Part shown: piece by piece, positions 1 to 13,646 of the stretch | Position numbering within the stretch: position 1 is the first letter of the stretch | Layout of the letters: the number at the start of each line of letters is the position of its first letter | Source of the DNA: JAXLYE01 sp046351595 | Lineage (GTDB): Bacteria > Myxococcota_A > Polyangia > Palsa-1104 > JAEUJZ01 | Assembly: GCA_046351595.1 (NCBI GenBank) | Contig: JAXLYE010000002.1 | Span: 682,001 to 746,000 of the forward strand | Direction of reading: 5' to 3' | DNA: 64,000 nucleotides | Translations under genes and position numbers: made by a program | Notes under the pieces: model-generated | Told to the model about the DNA's origin: nothing | The model's database searches: none | The model's input: the letters and a program-made list of their open reading frames with translations, nothing else

Positions 1-277
1 GGTGCTCGTAGATCTCGGTGCTGGCCGCGTGGTCCTGGTAGTACGCGACGGTGAGGCCGACGTGGCTGGTGCCGAGCTCGCGCAGCTCGCGCAGGAGGCC
101 GGCGTACGACCACAGCGGGTCCTCATGGAACAGGCCGAGCTGCACCCCGCGCTGCAGCGGCGGCGCCTTCTTGTCGGCCTCGGCCCGCGCCGCGCCCTCG
201 AGCCGCAGCAGCGACGCGGCCGCCGAGCAGCCCAGGGCCCCGAGCGCGGCGCGGCGGCTGATGCCCTGGTGCCGCAT
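1..277 (-). CDS. Tat-exported protein, glycosidase-like (3' end outside window)
   Basis: The ATG at 277 lies one base after the TGA of the upstream CDP-alcohol phosphatidyltransferase gene, so the two are probably translationally coupled. The first 92 residues are visible; the rest lies left of the window. The N-terminus has a twin-arginine signal (SRRAALGALG followed by an Ala-rich hydrophobic stretch), so a folded product is probably exported. After it comes a segment of the kind GVQLGLFHEDPLWSYAGLL with a later TSHVGLTVAYY strand. This resembles the first beta-alpha unit of TIM-barrel glycosidase-like proteins with a strand ending near aromatic residues. The family assignment rests only on this short stretch and is tentative; the Tat signal is clearer than the enzyme call. 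Confidence 0.6.
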   Translation of the reverse strand, partial: MRHQGISRRAALGALGCSAAASLLRLEGAARAEADKKAPPLQRGVQLGLFHEDPLWSYAGLLRELRELGTSHVGLTVAYYQDHAASTEIYEH

Positions 278-278
278 A

Positions 279-1166
<888 letters not shown>

Positions 1167-1207
1167 GCGCGGTCTCGTCGTGTCGGTGCGGCTCGTGCGG
1201 CAGCGGC

Positions 1208-3934
<2,727 letters not shown>

Positions 3935-4152
3935 AAGGGCGGTGGTTTTACCGCACCTTTCCGCCTCTCGGCAAGCTTGCATTGGGCGGGCAAAGCCTGG
4001 CACCTTGGCTGGCGCCGCGCCGGACCTGAGCCGCAGCAGCGGCAGCACAGAACCCGAGCGAACACCAAAATAGCCCCGATCCCGTCGGAGAAGCCCGCCG
4101 GTCCGCCGTCGCCACGCGAGGGCCGGGCGCGGGCGCCGAGGCAGAGGAGACG
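3935..4152. promoter_or_regulatory. Divergent gyrA / accB control region
   Basis: This 218-bp gap separates the start codons of gyrA (minus) and accB (plus), so it must hold both promoters. A short inverted repeat, gcggt-6-accgc, lies just upstream of the gyrA start (near 3939-3955). A purine-rich gaggaga stretch directly before 4153 serves as the accB ribosome site. I cannot assign -35/-10 boxes with confidence in this G+C-rich sequence. Confidence 0.45.
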
Positions 4153-4758
4153 ATGACCGCGACCGCCAAGAACGACCCCGAGCAAGCGCGCCCCGCCGCA
4201 CCCGCGACCGCCGACTCTTCCGGCTCGCCGCCGGGCGCCGCGGAGGACGCCGGTGCCGATGGCAGCGGACCGTTCACGCTCCAGACCGTGCGGGCGCTGG
4301 CGCAGGTGATGAAGGACTTCGAGCTCGGTGAGCTCGAGCTGTCGCGGCCCTCGGGCGATCGGCTGCGCCTGAAGAGCCGGCGCGCCGACATCGCCACCGT
4401 GCAGCCGGCGCAGAAGGCCACCGCGCCGATCGCTCCCGTCGAGGGGCTCGGGTCGGGCGGCGGCGTGGCGGCGGCGGGCGGCGGCGCCAAGGAGGCGCGC
4501 CCGGCCAAGGAGCCCGGCGTCACCGTCATCGCGGCGCCGCTGGTCGGCACGTTCTACCGCTCGCCGTCGCCGGACTCGCCGTCCTTCGTCGAGGTCGGGC
4601 AGCGCGTGAAGAAGGGCCAGCCGCTGTGCATCATCGAGGCGATGAAGCTCATGAACGAGCTCGAGTCCGATGTCGACGGCGTGGTCACCGCGATCCTCGG
4701 CGAGAACGGGCGCCCCGTCGAGTACGGCGAGCCGCTGTTCTATATCAAGGCCGGCTGA
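4153..4758 (+). CDS. accB: Acetyl-CoA carboxylase biotin carboxyl carrier protein
   Basis: A 201-residue carrier subunit that holds biotin and shuttles CO2 from biotin carboxylase to the carboxyltransferase in the first step of fatty-acid synthesis. The biotinylation motif EAMKLMNE is intact, with the modified lysine at Lys165. The C-terminal 80 residues form the usual biotinyl domain, with a preceding AAPLVGTFYRSPSP strand typical of AccB. The N-terminal region has the conserved family helix, then an Ala/Pro/Gly-rich hinge. A gaggag ribosome site precedes the ATG. accC starts one base after its stop, giving a coupled accBC operon; the carboxyltransferase genes accA and accD are elsewhere, which is common. 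Confidence 0.96.
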   Translation: MTATAKNDPEQARPAAPATADSSGSPPGAAEDAGADGSGPFTLQTVRALAQVMKDFELGELELSRPSGDRLRLKSRRADIATVQPAQKATAPIAPVEGLGSGGGVAAAGGGAKEARPAKEPGVTVIAAPLVGTFYRSPSPDSPSFVEVGQRVKKGQPLCIIEAMKLMNELESDVDGVVTAILGENGRPVEYGEPLFYIKAG

Positions 4759-4759
4759 G

Positions 4760-6109
4760 ATGTTCAAAAAGGTCCTGGTCGCAAACCGCGGCGAGATCGC
4801 CCTGCGCGTGGTGCGCGCCTGCCGCGAACTCGGCATCGCCTCGGTCGCCATCCACTCGACCGCCGACACCGACGCGCTGCACGTCAAGTTCGCCGACGAG
4901 AGCGTGTGCATCGGGCCGGCGCCGTCGCCGCGCTCGTACCTGCACATCCCGGCGATCATCAGCGCCGCCGAGATCACCGGCGCCGACGCCGTGCACCCGG
5001 GCTACGGCTTTTTGTCCGAGAACCCCGAGTTCGCCGAGGTCTGCCGCCGCGCCGGCCTGACCTTCATCGGCCCGCGCCCCGAGCACATGCGCCTGATGGG
5101 CGACAAGGTCCAGGGCCGCACCGCCATGGCCGCCCACGGCATCCCGGTGCTGCCCGGCACCGGCATCATCCAGACCGACGAAGAGGCGCTGCGCGCCGTC
5201 GAGCAGATCGGCCTGCCGGTGATCCTCAAGGCCACCGCCGGCGGCGGCGGCCGCGGCATGAAGATCATCTACGACAAAGAGCGCCTCCTTCAGCAGCTGG
5301 CGACCGCGCGCGCCGAGGCGCAGGCCGGCTTCGGCAACCCCGGCGTCTTCATCGAGCGCTACGTCGAGGCGCCGCGCCACATCGAGGTCCAGGTCATCGG
5401 CGACGGCAACGGCCAGGTCGTGGCGCTGGGCGAGCGCGAGTGCTCGATCCAGCGGCGGCACCAGAAGCTCGTCGAGGAGGCGCCGTCCCCGGCGCTGAGC
5501 CCGGAGGAGCGGCGGGCGCTGTTGGAGCGCGTCGAGCGCGCCGTGGCGTCGGTGAAGTACCTGTCGGTGGGCACGCTGGAGTTCCTGTTCGAGCGCGCCG
5601 CCGACGGCAAGCCGCGCTTCTACTTCATGGAGATGAACCCGCGCATCCAGGTCGAGCACACGGTCACCGAGATGGTGAGCGGCGTCGATCTGGTGCGCGA
5701 GCAGATCCGCCTGGCCGCGGGGCGCCCGCTCGACATCCCGCGCCTGCGCGCCGCCACGCAGCCGACCGGCCACTCCATCGAGGTCCGCATCAACGCCGAG
5801 GACCCGACGACGTTCGTGCCCAGCCCCGGCAAGATCACGGCGCTGCACATGCCCGGCGGCCTGGGCGTGCGCATCGACTCGCACGCCTACCAGGGCTACG
5901 TCGTGCCGCCGAACTACGACTCGCTGGTCGCCAAGCTCATCGTGCACGCCGAGGACCGCGGCGCCGCCATCGCCCGCCTGCGCCGCTGCCTCGACGAGTT
6001 CATCGTCGAGGGCATCAAGACCAACCTCGACTTCCACCGCCGCGTGGCGAAGCACCCCGACTTCGTCAGCGGCGTGCTCGACACCCGCTTCATCGAGCGC
6101 ATGCACTGA
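4760..6109 (+). CDS. accC: Acetyl-CoA carboxylase biotin carboxylase subunit
   Basis: A 449-residue ATP-grasp enzyme that carboxylates the biotin on AccB using bicarbonate and ATP. The start is the ATG at 4760, one base past the accB stop; upstream sequence in this frame overlaps accB and is not coding. Seen in order: the N-terminal FKKVLVANRGEIA nucleotide fold, the glycine-rich ATP loop GGGGRGMK, and the active-site stretch MEMNPRIQVEHTVTE. The usual residue after Asn in that stretch is Thr (MNTRLQVEH); here it is Pro, a small variation seen in some lineages. Length matches the family. There is no independent Shine-Dalgarno, as expected for coupled translation. The 3' end overlaps the convergent DUF309 gene by 20 bp. 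Confidence 0.96.
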   Translation: MFKKVLVANRGEIALRVVRACRELGIASVAIHSTADTDALHVKFADESVCIGPAPSPRSYLHIPAIISAAEITGADAVHPGYGFLSENPEFAEVCRRAGLTFIGPRPEHMRLMGDKVQGRTAMAAHGIPVLPGTGIIQTDEEALRAVEQIGLPVILKATAGGGGRGMKIIYDKERLLQQLATARAEAQAGFGNPGVFIERYVEAPRHIEVQVIGDGNGQVVALGERECSIQRRHQKLVEEAPSPALSPEERRALLERVERAVASVKYLSVGTLEFLFERAADGKPRFYFMEMNPRIQVEHTVTEMVSGVDLVREQIRLAAGRPLDIPRLRAATQPTGHSIEVRINAEDPTTFVPSPGKITALHMPGGLGVRIDSHAYQGYVVPPNYDSLVAKLIVHAEDRGAAIARLRRCLDEFIVEGIKTNLDFHRRVAKHPDFVSGVLDTRFIERMH

Positions 6110-6578
6110 GCGGGCGCCGCGGCACGCGCGCCCCATCGATTTCAGCGCCGATCTCGGCGTCGCTTGCGGCGTCGGCGCGCGCGGCCTCGGCGCGCAGCTC
6201 CGCGATCGCGCCGCGCAGCGCCGGCACGTCCTCGCCCAGGAAGCCGTCCGGCACCTCGGCGAGCGCGCGCGCGGCCTTGTCCAGGTTCTTGATGCCGCCG
6301 CTGCGCCGCCGCTTGTCGAACAAGAGGTGGCAGGCCGCGGTCAGCAGGATCAGCGCCTGCACGAAGCGCCGCTGCGGCTCACCGCACCGCCGCCAAGCCC
6401 GCTCCCACGCCTCGTGCGCCTCGAAGAAGCGGCGCGCCTCGTACAGGCCCCAGCCCTCTTCGTAGTCCGCCTGATCGGCTGCAGACCAACCGACTGCGGA
6501 CCAACCGGCTGCGGACCCATCGGCTGCCGACCCGGCGGCGATCGACGCCGTGCGCGGACCCTGATCACACGCAGACAC
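6090..6578 (-). CDS. DUF309 domain-containing protein
   Basis: A 162-residue protein with a GTG start at 6578. Residues from about 38 onward match the DUF309 family: a YEARRFFEAHEAWERAW motif with conserved His-Glu pairs, then a hydrophobic helix QALILLTAACHLL and a GxxKNLDKA segment. The family is an all-helical fold of unknown biochemical role, possibly metal binding through the EAHE motif. The N-terminus contains a 15-bp tandem repeat encoding Ser-Ala-Gly-Trp-type units that lies outside the domain. The gene is convergent with accC and overlaps its last 20 bp. The true start could lie downstream of the repeat. Confidence 0.8.
   Translation of the reverse strand: MSACDQGPRTASIAAGSAADGSAAGWSAVGWSAADQADYEEGWGLYEARRFFEAHEAWERAWRRCGEPQRRFVQALILLTAACHLLFDKRRRSGGIKNLDKAARALAEVPDGFLGEDVPALRGAIAELRAEAARADAASDAEIGAEIDGARVPRRPLSACAR
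6475..6534. repeat. 15-bp tandem repeat, four copies, in the DUF309 gene
   Basis: Four imperfect 15-bp units of the type ccggctgcggaccaa lie head to tail at 6475, 6490, 6505 and 6520. The period is a multiple of three, so copy changes would keep the reading frame of the overlapping minus-strand gene. Confidence 0.8.
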
Positions 6579-6653
6579 CCCCGCATCCTACCTCAGCGCG
6601 ATATCCTGATCCGGTCGCAATCCCCGCACCTTCTCGCAAGCAAGGAGCGCTCC

Positions 6654-8174
6654 ATGTCGCCTGTCCGTTCGTGCTCTGGGTCCCTGCTCTTGTGCGCCGC
6701 GCTCGGCCTGCCGCCGCTGCTGGCCGCGCCCGAGGCGCACGCCTTCTGCGGCTTCTTCGTCTCGGGCGCGGACGCGGCGCTGACGAACAGCGCGTCGCAG
6801 GTGGCGCTCTTGCGCAAGGGCAACCACACGTGGCTGACCATGTCGAACAACTACAAAGGCCCGCCCGAGGACTTCGCAATGGTCGTCCCGGTGCCGGTGG
6901 TGCTCAAGAAGGAGCAGGTCAAGACGCTGGGCACCGACGTCTTCAAGCACGTCGACCAGCTGTCGGCGCCGCGCCTGGTCGAGTACTGGGAGCAGGACCC
7001 GTGCACGCCGCAGCTCTACCCCGCGCCTCCGGGCGCGGCGTTCGGTGGCGTCGTGCCGACGATGGCGCCCATGGCGGAAGGCGGCGGCGGAAACCTCGGC
7101 GTGAAGATCGAGGCGAAGTTCGAGGTCGGCGAGTATCAGATCCTGATCCTGTCGGCCAAGGACTCCGGAGGGCTGGAGACGTGGCTGCACCTGAACAAGT
7201 ACAAGATTCCCAAAGGAGCGTCCGAAGCGCTGGCTCCGTACATCCGCGAGCAGCAGAAGTTTTTTGTCGCCAAGGTCGACATCAAGAAGGTCAAGCGCGA
7301 CGAGAAAGGTTTCGTGGTGCTGTCGCCGCTGCGCTTCGACTATGACGCGCAGGAGCTGCGCCTGCCGGTGCGTCTGGGGCTGCTCAACGCGCCCTCGGGG
7401 CAGGACGCTCCCAAGCAGGATCTGATCGTCTACGTACTGCACCCGGAAAAACGATTCGAGGTGAGCAACTACCGCAACGTATTCATCCCGACCAACATCG
7501 AGGTGACCGACGCGGTGCGCACGCAGTTCCCGGGCTTCTACGCGGAACTTTTCGACGAGACGCTGCGCCGGAATAATAACAGAGCGGTGGTGACCGAGTA
7601 CGCGTGGCAGACCACGAGCTGCGACCCGTGCCCGACGCCGCCGCTGGACGCCAGCGACCTGTACACGCTGGGAGACGAGAGCTACGGGAACGGCAAGAGC
7701 AGCCCGGGCGGAGGCCCTCGCGGCGGCCCCTTCTTCGGCGCCGCGCCGAGCTACGTACTGACGCGGCTGCACACGCGCTACGACAAGCAGTCGCTGTCGG
7801 AAGACCTGCTGTTCCGCGAGGGCGAAGCGGTGGTCGGCGGGCGAGCGAACTGGGACGGCGGGCTGGGCGATCACGGCGCCCAGATCCAGAAGGGCGGGGT
7901 GAGCAACTTCCAGGGACGGTACATCATCCGGCACTACTGGGAAAAAGCCGTCACGTGCAAGAACCCGCGGTACGGAGTCTGGGGCGGACCGCCGGGGAGC
8001 GGAGGAGAAGAAGGAAAGCCCGGAGCGATCAAGCCGGCGGAGGGGCTGGCCAACGCGCCGCGCGGGCAGGTGAAGCTGCCGCAGGTGGTGCAGACGGCGG
8101 TGCCGGAGCTGGGGCTGGCGGGGGCGAAGCCGAGGCCGCTGCGGCCGGGAGAGAAGGCGCCGGCCAAGCCGTGA
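6654..8174 (+). CDS. DUF2330 domain-containing exported protein
   Basis: A 506-residue protein starting at the ATG at 6654, preceded by a caaggag ribosome site; the longer open frame upstream overlaps the DUF309 gene and is ignored. A Sec signal peptide ends near APEAHA, directly before FCGFFVSGADAAL, the typical beginning of a DUF2330 domain. The domain continues with a SNNYKGPPEDFAMVVPVP segment and ends around residue 330. A Cys-x2-Cys (CDPC) follows in the distal part, then a Gly/Pro-rich tail. DUF2330 proteins are frequent in myxobacteria and of unknown function. There is no MYXO-CTERM here, unlike the paralogue at 48151-50025. A loose terminal stretch rich in Pro, Gly and Lys suggests a disordered C-terminus. 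Confidence 0.88.
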   Translation: MSPVRSCSGSLLLCAALGLPPLLAAPEAHAFCGFFVSGADAALTNSASQVALLRKGNHTWLTMSNNYKGPPEDFAMVVPVPVVLKKEQVKTLGTDVFKHVDQLSAPRLVEYWEQDPCTPQLYPAPPGAAFGGVVPTMAPMAEGGGGNLGVKIEAKFEVGEYQILILSAKDSGGLETWLHLNKYKIPKGASEALAPYIREQQKFFVAKVDIKKVKRDEKGFVVLSPLRFDYDAQELRLPVRLGLLNAPSGQDAPKQDLIVYVLHPEKRFEVSNYRNVFIPTNIEVTDAVRTQFPGFYAELFDETLRRNNNRAVVTEYAWQTTSCDPCPTPPLDASDLYTLGDESYGNGKSSPGGGPRGGPFFGAAPSYVLTRLHTRYDKQSLSEDLLFREGEAVVGGRANWDGGLGDHGAQIQKGGVSNFQGRYIIRHYWEKAVTCKNPRYGVWGGPPGSGGEEGKPGAIKPAEGLANAPRGQVKLPQVVQTAVPELGLAGAKPRPLRPGEKAPAKP

Positions 8175-8374
8175 GCGCGCCCTCCGCCCCGCCTTCCGCC
8201 CGGTTTTCCGTCGAGCCGTGCGCGCGGAGCGCCTGAGCCCGCGCCGCTGGGCCGCCCCGCCGGCCCGCGCCTCCTGCCGCGCCCCGGCTGGGCGCTTGCC
8301 GTTCCGCCCGATCGCCTGCACCGCCGCCTGTACCGCCGCCTGTACCGCCGTCTGCCGCGGCGGGCGCGCGTGTG
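8175..8374. other. Non-coding stretch downstream of the DUF2330 gene
   Basis: G+C-rich sequence without a convincing gene. It contains three copies of a 12-bp unit, gcctgtaccgcc-like, at 8314-8349. Confidence 0.5.
8314..8349. repeat. 12-bp tandem repeat, three copies
   Basis: Three adjacent copies of gcctg(c/t)accgcc starting at 8314, 8326 and 8338, followed by a decayed fourth copy. The repeat lies between genes. Confidence 0.75.
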
Positions 8375-8760
8375 GGCTGCGGAATATGATGTCTATATAC
8401 ATCAATTCGGCGACCCCTATTTATCAACACATGAGAAATCCATGAAAAATTTCATCTGGCGACAACAGGGTATCTTTATAAGACCTTGGCACAAGATGTA
8501 AGAGATCCAGGCCGAGAGTGAGAGCGCCGACGAATATGCACATAAATTCTCATGACGGCCGCGCCGGCGGTCGCGCGTTCCGTGCAAAAACACCGTGCGC
8601 CACGCCGAGCTATGGATGAGGTTGGACCACCGGGATCTTCACTGGACGCCCGGTCTAGCGGATTTCGTTAGGAAATTTCATTACGGTCCGCAGAATATTT
8701 CGCTTGCCTGACCTAAGGGACTTTTCTAATGTTCGTTACATAGCAATTGTGGTCTTCAGC
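8375..8760. other. A+T-rich non-coding island with short inverted repeats
   Basis: The base composition shifts sharply from the surrounding G+C-rich DNA. I find no open frame that looks coding on either strand. It holds several short inverted repeats: gatgt-6-acatc near 8390, atgaaa-2-tttcat near 8440, and accggg-14-cccggt near 8630. It may be a long regulatory leader, a small-RNA locus, or the remnant of acquired DNA. Nothing in it lets me choose. Confidence 0.5.
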
Positions 8761-9535
8761 GATGTGACGAAGGGCGAAGGGTGAACGGGCGTCGGGGCGC
8801 AGCGCGGACGGTGCTGCGTACAAGAGGCCTGGTTGTTGAGCGGAATATCGGCTTAACCCACTAGCCAATCTACGTTTCGCCTGCTGCAGGCAGGTCGGCG
8901 CGCGCTTCCAGGGGCCAGGGGCCCAAAGCGCCGCGGAGTGACTCCGCGCCCGACCGCCTGGGCGGCGAGCCCTCCCGGCCTCGGCGCGGCCTCGCAGCGC
9001 GCGCGGCAGCGACCGGGGAGTCCAGCGCCTGCGCCCGAGCGCGGGCACACGTCGGCCCGCTTTCGGCGGCTCCCACAGGGGTCTGCTCTGTATCCGGGAC
9101 CGCCCTGCCGACGCGGCCTTGTCCGCCTTGCCGTGAACCGGCTCGACCGATTCACGAGGCACCGGACGCTCGGTCCGGTGACGGCCCGCACCCGGTGCGC
9201 GGCGACGAGGAGGGGAGCTCGTGGCCCTGCTCGACGAGGGGAGCAGGGAGGTGCCTGTGCTTCCGAGCCCGGACCGCGCGGGGCGGCCGGAGCGTCGAGC
9301 CCAGCTCGGCGAGGGCACCCGCCACCGAGAGAGAGCAGCCGGAGGCCCGCTCCGCTGCTGCGCGGGACCGGCCCGGGGGCGGCGAGCGCGGCGCGCCGTG
9401 TTCGTCGACGGACCGAGCGGTCTGGGGCGGCCGTGTGCGGCTCGCGCTGGGCTGCACCCGGACCGCGCCGCGCCACGACTGCGCCGTATGCACACGTGCG
9501 TCCAGAGAAACGCGACTGACCAGGAGAACCGGACG
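8761..9535. other. Long gene-free G+C-rich stretch before the lectin gene
   Basis: About 775 bp without a supported gene. Open frames exist on both strands but are Arg/Pro/Ala-rich, mutually overlapping and lack recognisable domains, so I treat them as chance frames. A hairpin accgga-7-tccggt lies near 9162-9180. A ccaggagaacc ribosome site directly precedes the gene at 9536. Confidence 0.5.
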
Positions 9536-11548
9536 ATGAGAGCACGCCAGATCGGGATGGTCCTTTCCATGCTCACGCTTCTTGACTGCGGCCCGGCCGA
9601 GCCAGATGGCGCCGCGGACCCCGCAGTCGAGTCGCTCAACAGCGCCGTCACCGTCGAGGACGGTCAGTACGAGGTGCGCTCGGTGCGCAGCGGCAAGTGC
9701 GCGGCGGTGCAGGGCGCCAGCCCGAGCGCGGGCGCCGGCGTCGTGCAGCTCGGCTGTGACGGCAGCGCGAGCCGGCTCTGGAGCTTCCAGCGCGTCGGCA
9801 CCAGCACCTACCGCATCACGGCCGCGCACAGCGGCGACTGTCTCGCGGTCAGCACCGACAGCACCAGCAACGGGCTGCGCCTGGTGCAGGCGGCGTGCAG
9901 CGGCGCGCCGAACCAGCTCTTCCGGCTGGTCGACTCGAGCGGCGCCTACCTGATCAAGCCGCAGACCACGGGCGCCCAGAACCGCAAGTGCCTGGACGTC
10001 GCCGATGGCTCGCTGCTCGACGGCGCGCGCCTGATCCAGTGGACCTGCCACGGCGAGGACAACCAGCGCTGGCTGCTCGCGCGCAGCGGCGGCGGCACGG
10101 GCGGCGGAACCGGCGGCGGCACGGGCGGCGGAACCGGCGGCGGCACGGGCGGCGGCAGCACCGGCGGCGACACCGGCGGCGGCAGCGTCCCGCCCGCGGA
10201 CGCGGTCACGGTGAACTACACCGTCGACGGCACCACCAACTTCGCCAACCCCGAGCGCGGCTTCTACCACCACGAGGAGACGAGCTCCGGGTCCTACAGC
10301 CCGCTCAGCCAGAGCTCGCTCACCTCGTACCGCACGCAGGAGGGCATCAGCCTGATCCTGCGCCTGTTCTACCTGGAGTCGTTCCGCTCGAGCGCCATCA
10401 GCACCGCCTACCTGGACAGCATGCGCACCGACTTCGCGCGGCTGCGCGCCGCCGGGCTCAAGGCGGTCGTGCGCTTCGCCTATACCAGCGACTCCAGCAG
10501 CCCGTACGGCGACGCGTCGCCGGATCGCGTGCTCGCCCACATCGCGCAGCTCAAGCCGATCCTGGCCGCCAACGCCGACGTCATCGCCACGGTGCAGGCC
10601 GGATTCATCGGCGCCTGGGGCGAGTGGTACTACACCGACTACTTCGGCGACGAGGGCTCGATCAGCAGCTCGAACTGGAGCGACCGCAAGGCGGTGACCG
10701 ATGCGCTGCTCGGTGCGCTGCCGAGCAGCCGCACGGTGCAGCTGCGCACGCCCGCGTTCAAGCAGCGCCTGTACGGCAGCACCGTGCTCGGCGCGACCGA
10801 GGCCTTCACCGGCACCACGCGCGCCCGCATCGGCCACCACAACGACTGCTTCGTCGCCAGCGCCGACGACCTGGGGACGTACGGCAGCGTCAGCGCCGAC
10901 AAGACCTACCTGGCTACGGAGAATCTATACGTGCCGCAGGGCGGCGAGACGTGCGCGACCTCGTCGTACTCGGGCTACAGTAACGCCAGCGCCGACCTGG
11001 AGCGGCTGCACTACTCGTACCTTAACATCGACTACCTGGGCGCCGTGTACAGCAGCTGGGGCACGAACCTCGACGTGGTGAAGCGGCGGCTCGGCTACCG
11101 CCTGGCGCTCACCAGCGGCACCTTCCAGCCGAGCGCGCGCCCGGGCAGCGAGCTGCGGCTTTTGCTGACCGTGCGCAACGACGGCTACGCGCCGCCGTTC
11201 AACCCGCGCGGCGTCGAGATCCTCGCCCGCAACAGCAGCACCGGCGCGCTCTACGTCGCCAAGCTGGCCGCCGACCCGCGGCGCTTTGTCCCGGGCGGCT
11301 CGGCGACGGTCGATGCGCGCCTGTGCCTGCCTGCCGCGCTGCCCGCCGGGACCTACGCGCTCTCGCTCGTGCTGCCCGATCCCGAGCCGGCGCTGCACGA
11401 TCGCCCCGAGTACGCGATCCGCCTGGCCAACAGCGGCCTGTGGGATGCGACCAGCGGCGCCAACAGCCTGAAGCAGTCCGTCACGGTCAGCGCCACCGCG
11501 GCGGCCACGGCCTGCAGCTCCGGCAGCGTGCCGCTCAGCCCGAAGTAA
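9536..11548 (+). CDS. Exported ricin-type lectin / DUF4874-DUF4832 protein
   Basis: A 670-residue secreted protein starting at an ATG preceded by caggaga. The leader is hydrophobic and ends at a cysteine (TLLDC), an atypical lipobox because Asp is at -1, so lipidation is uncertain. Residues about 35-180 form a ricin-B beta-trefoil carbohydrate-binding domain with repeated NQxF/W and CLxV units (for example EDNQRWLL). A Gly-Thr-rich linker made of a 12-bp DNA repeat follows. The rest contains the NPERGFYHHEE start of DUF4874 and a VQAGFIGAWGEWYYTDYFG motif, then DUF4832, a pair that together resembles a glycoside-hydrolase TIM barrel. The acidic residues near GEW suggest a polysaccharide-degrading enzyme, but activity is inferred. 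It lies upstream of an NtrC-like regulator. Confidence 0.87.
   Translation: MRARQIGMVLSMLTLLDCGPAEPDGAADPAVESLNSAVTVEDGQYEVRSVRSGKCAAVQGASPSAGAGVVQLGCDGSASRLWSFQRVGTSTYRITAAHSGDCLAVSTDSTSNGLRLVQAACSGAPNQLFRLVDSSGAYLIKPQTTGAQNRKCLDVADGSLLDGARLIQWTCHGEDNQRWLLARSGGGTGGGTGGGTGGGTGGGTGGGSTGGDTGGGSVPPADAVTVNYTVDGTTNFANPERGFYHHEETSSGSYSPLSQSSLTSYRTQEGISLILRLFYLESFRSSAISTAYLDSMRTDFARLRAAGLKAVVRFAYTSDSSSPYGDASPDRVLAHIAQLKPILAANADVIATVQAGFIGAWGEWYYTDYFGDEGSISSSNWSDRKAVTDALLGALPSSRTVQLRTPAFKQRLYGSTVLGATEAFTGTTRARIGHHNDCFVASADDLGTYGSVSADKTYLATENLYVPQGGETCATSSYSGYSNASADLERLHYSYLNIDYLGAVYSSWGTNLDVVKRRLGYRLALTSGTFQPSARPGSELRLLLTVRNDGYAPPFNPRGVEILARNSSTGALYVAKLAADPRRFVPGGSATVDARLCLPAALPAGTYALSLVLPDPEPALHDRPEYAIRLANSGLWDATSGANSLKQSVTVSATAAATACSSGSVPLSPK
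10088..10159. repeat. 12-bp tandem repeat encoding a Gly-Thr linker, six copies
   Basis: Six units of ggcggcgg(c/a)ac(g/c) type encode repeated Gly-Gly-Gly-Thr between the lectin and DUF4874 domains. This is a flexible linker whose length could vary by unit gain or loss. Confidence 0.85.
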
Positions 11549-11604
11549 CCGCGCGCACAACGCCCGCCCTTTTCACCTTGGGCAGGCGGTGGTAGCTTGC
11601 CCAA

Positions 11605-13119
<1,515 letters not shown>

Positions 13120-13235
13120 CCGAGCTCGGGGAGCGTCCGAACGGGGCGGTGCCGACGCCGTGCTTTTCTGCGTGGCTTCGCCGGCCCGGGCACGGGACAC
13201 TTGTGCCAAGACCCACTGCAAGAGAGGACGACACC

Positions 13236-13646
13236 ATGTTTGGTCTGGATCTCGATCCGTCGAAGCTGCTCTCGGACCTCGTCAACAAGGTGCAGACCGA
13301 GGTTCCCGACGCCATCCACCGCCAGGCGACCGCGATGAACCTGGCCGACAACGCCATGGCCGCGGTCATCAAGCAGGCGGTCCACGCGACGCTGGAGCCG
13401 CTGCTCAAGAGCGGCCTGGGCGGCCAGGCCTCGTCGCTGCTCGGCGGCGTCTCGTCGCTGCTCGGGTCGGCGCAGTCGCTCGGTGTCGACAAGCTGATCC
13501 AGCGCGCGCTCGACTCGACCGACATCGACGAGCGGCTGCGCGACGCGCTGATCGACGGCTTCGCGCGCTACCTCAAGGACAACGCCGGCCGTCTGGCGCA
13601 GGTGGCGCTGGCGGCGCTGCGCGACGCCGGCAAGGCCGCGACCTAG
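13236..13646 (+). CDS. Small helical protein of unknown function
   Basis: A 136-residue protein starting at the ATG at 13236 behind an agagagga ribosome site. I do not recognise the family. It has no signal peptide or long hydrophobic segment. Composition and hydrophobic periodicity suggest several amphipathic helices: a FGLDLDPSKLLSDLVNKVQ start, a Gly/Ser-Leu-rich middle, and a C-terminal helix with Arg and Ala. It stops right against the convergent flippase gene, which ends at the next base. It is probably cytosolic. Confidence 0.7.
   Translation: MFGLDLDPSKLLSDLVNKVQTEVPDAIHRQATAMNLADNAMAAVIKQAVHATLEPLLKSGLGGQASSLLGGVSSLLGSAQSLGVDKLIQRALDSTDIDERLRDALIDGFARYLKDNAGRLAQVALAALRDAGKAAT

Noticed and set aside
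8938..9519. Open frames in the spacer before the lectin gene
   Set aside because: Arg/Pro/Ala-rich in overlapping frames of both strands, no ribosome site or domain, so not counted as genes.
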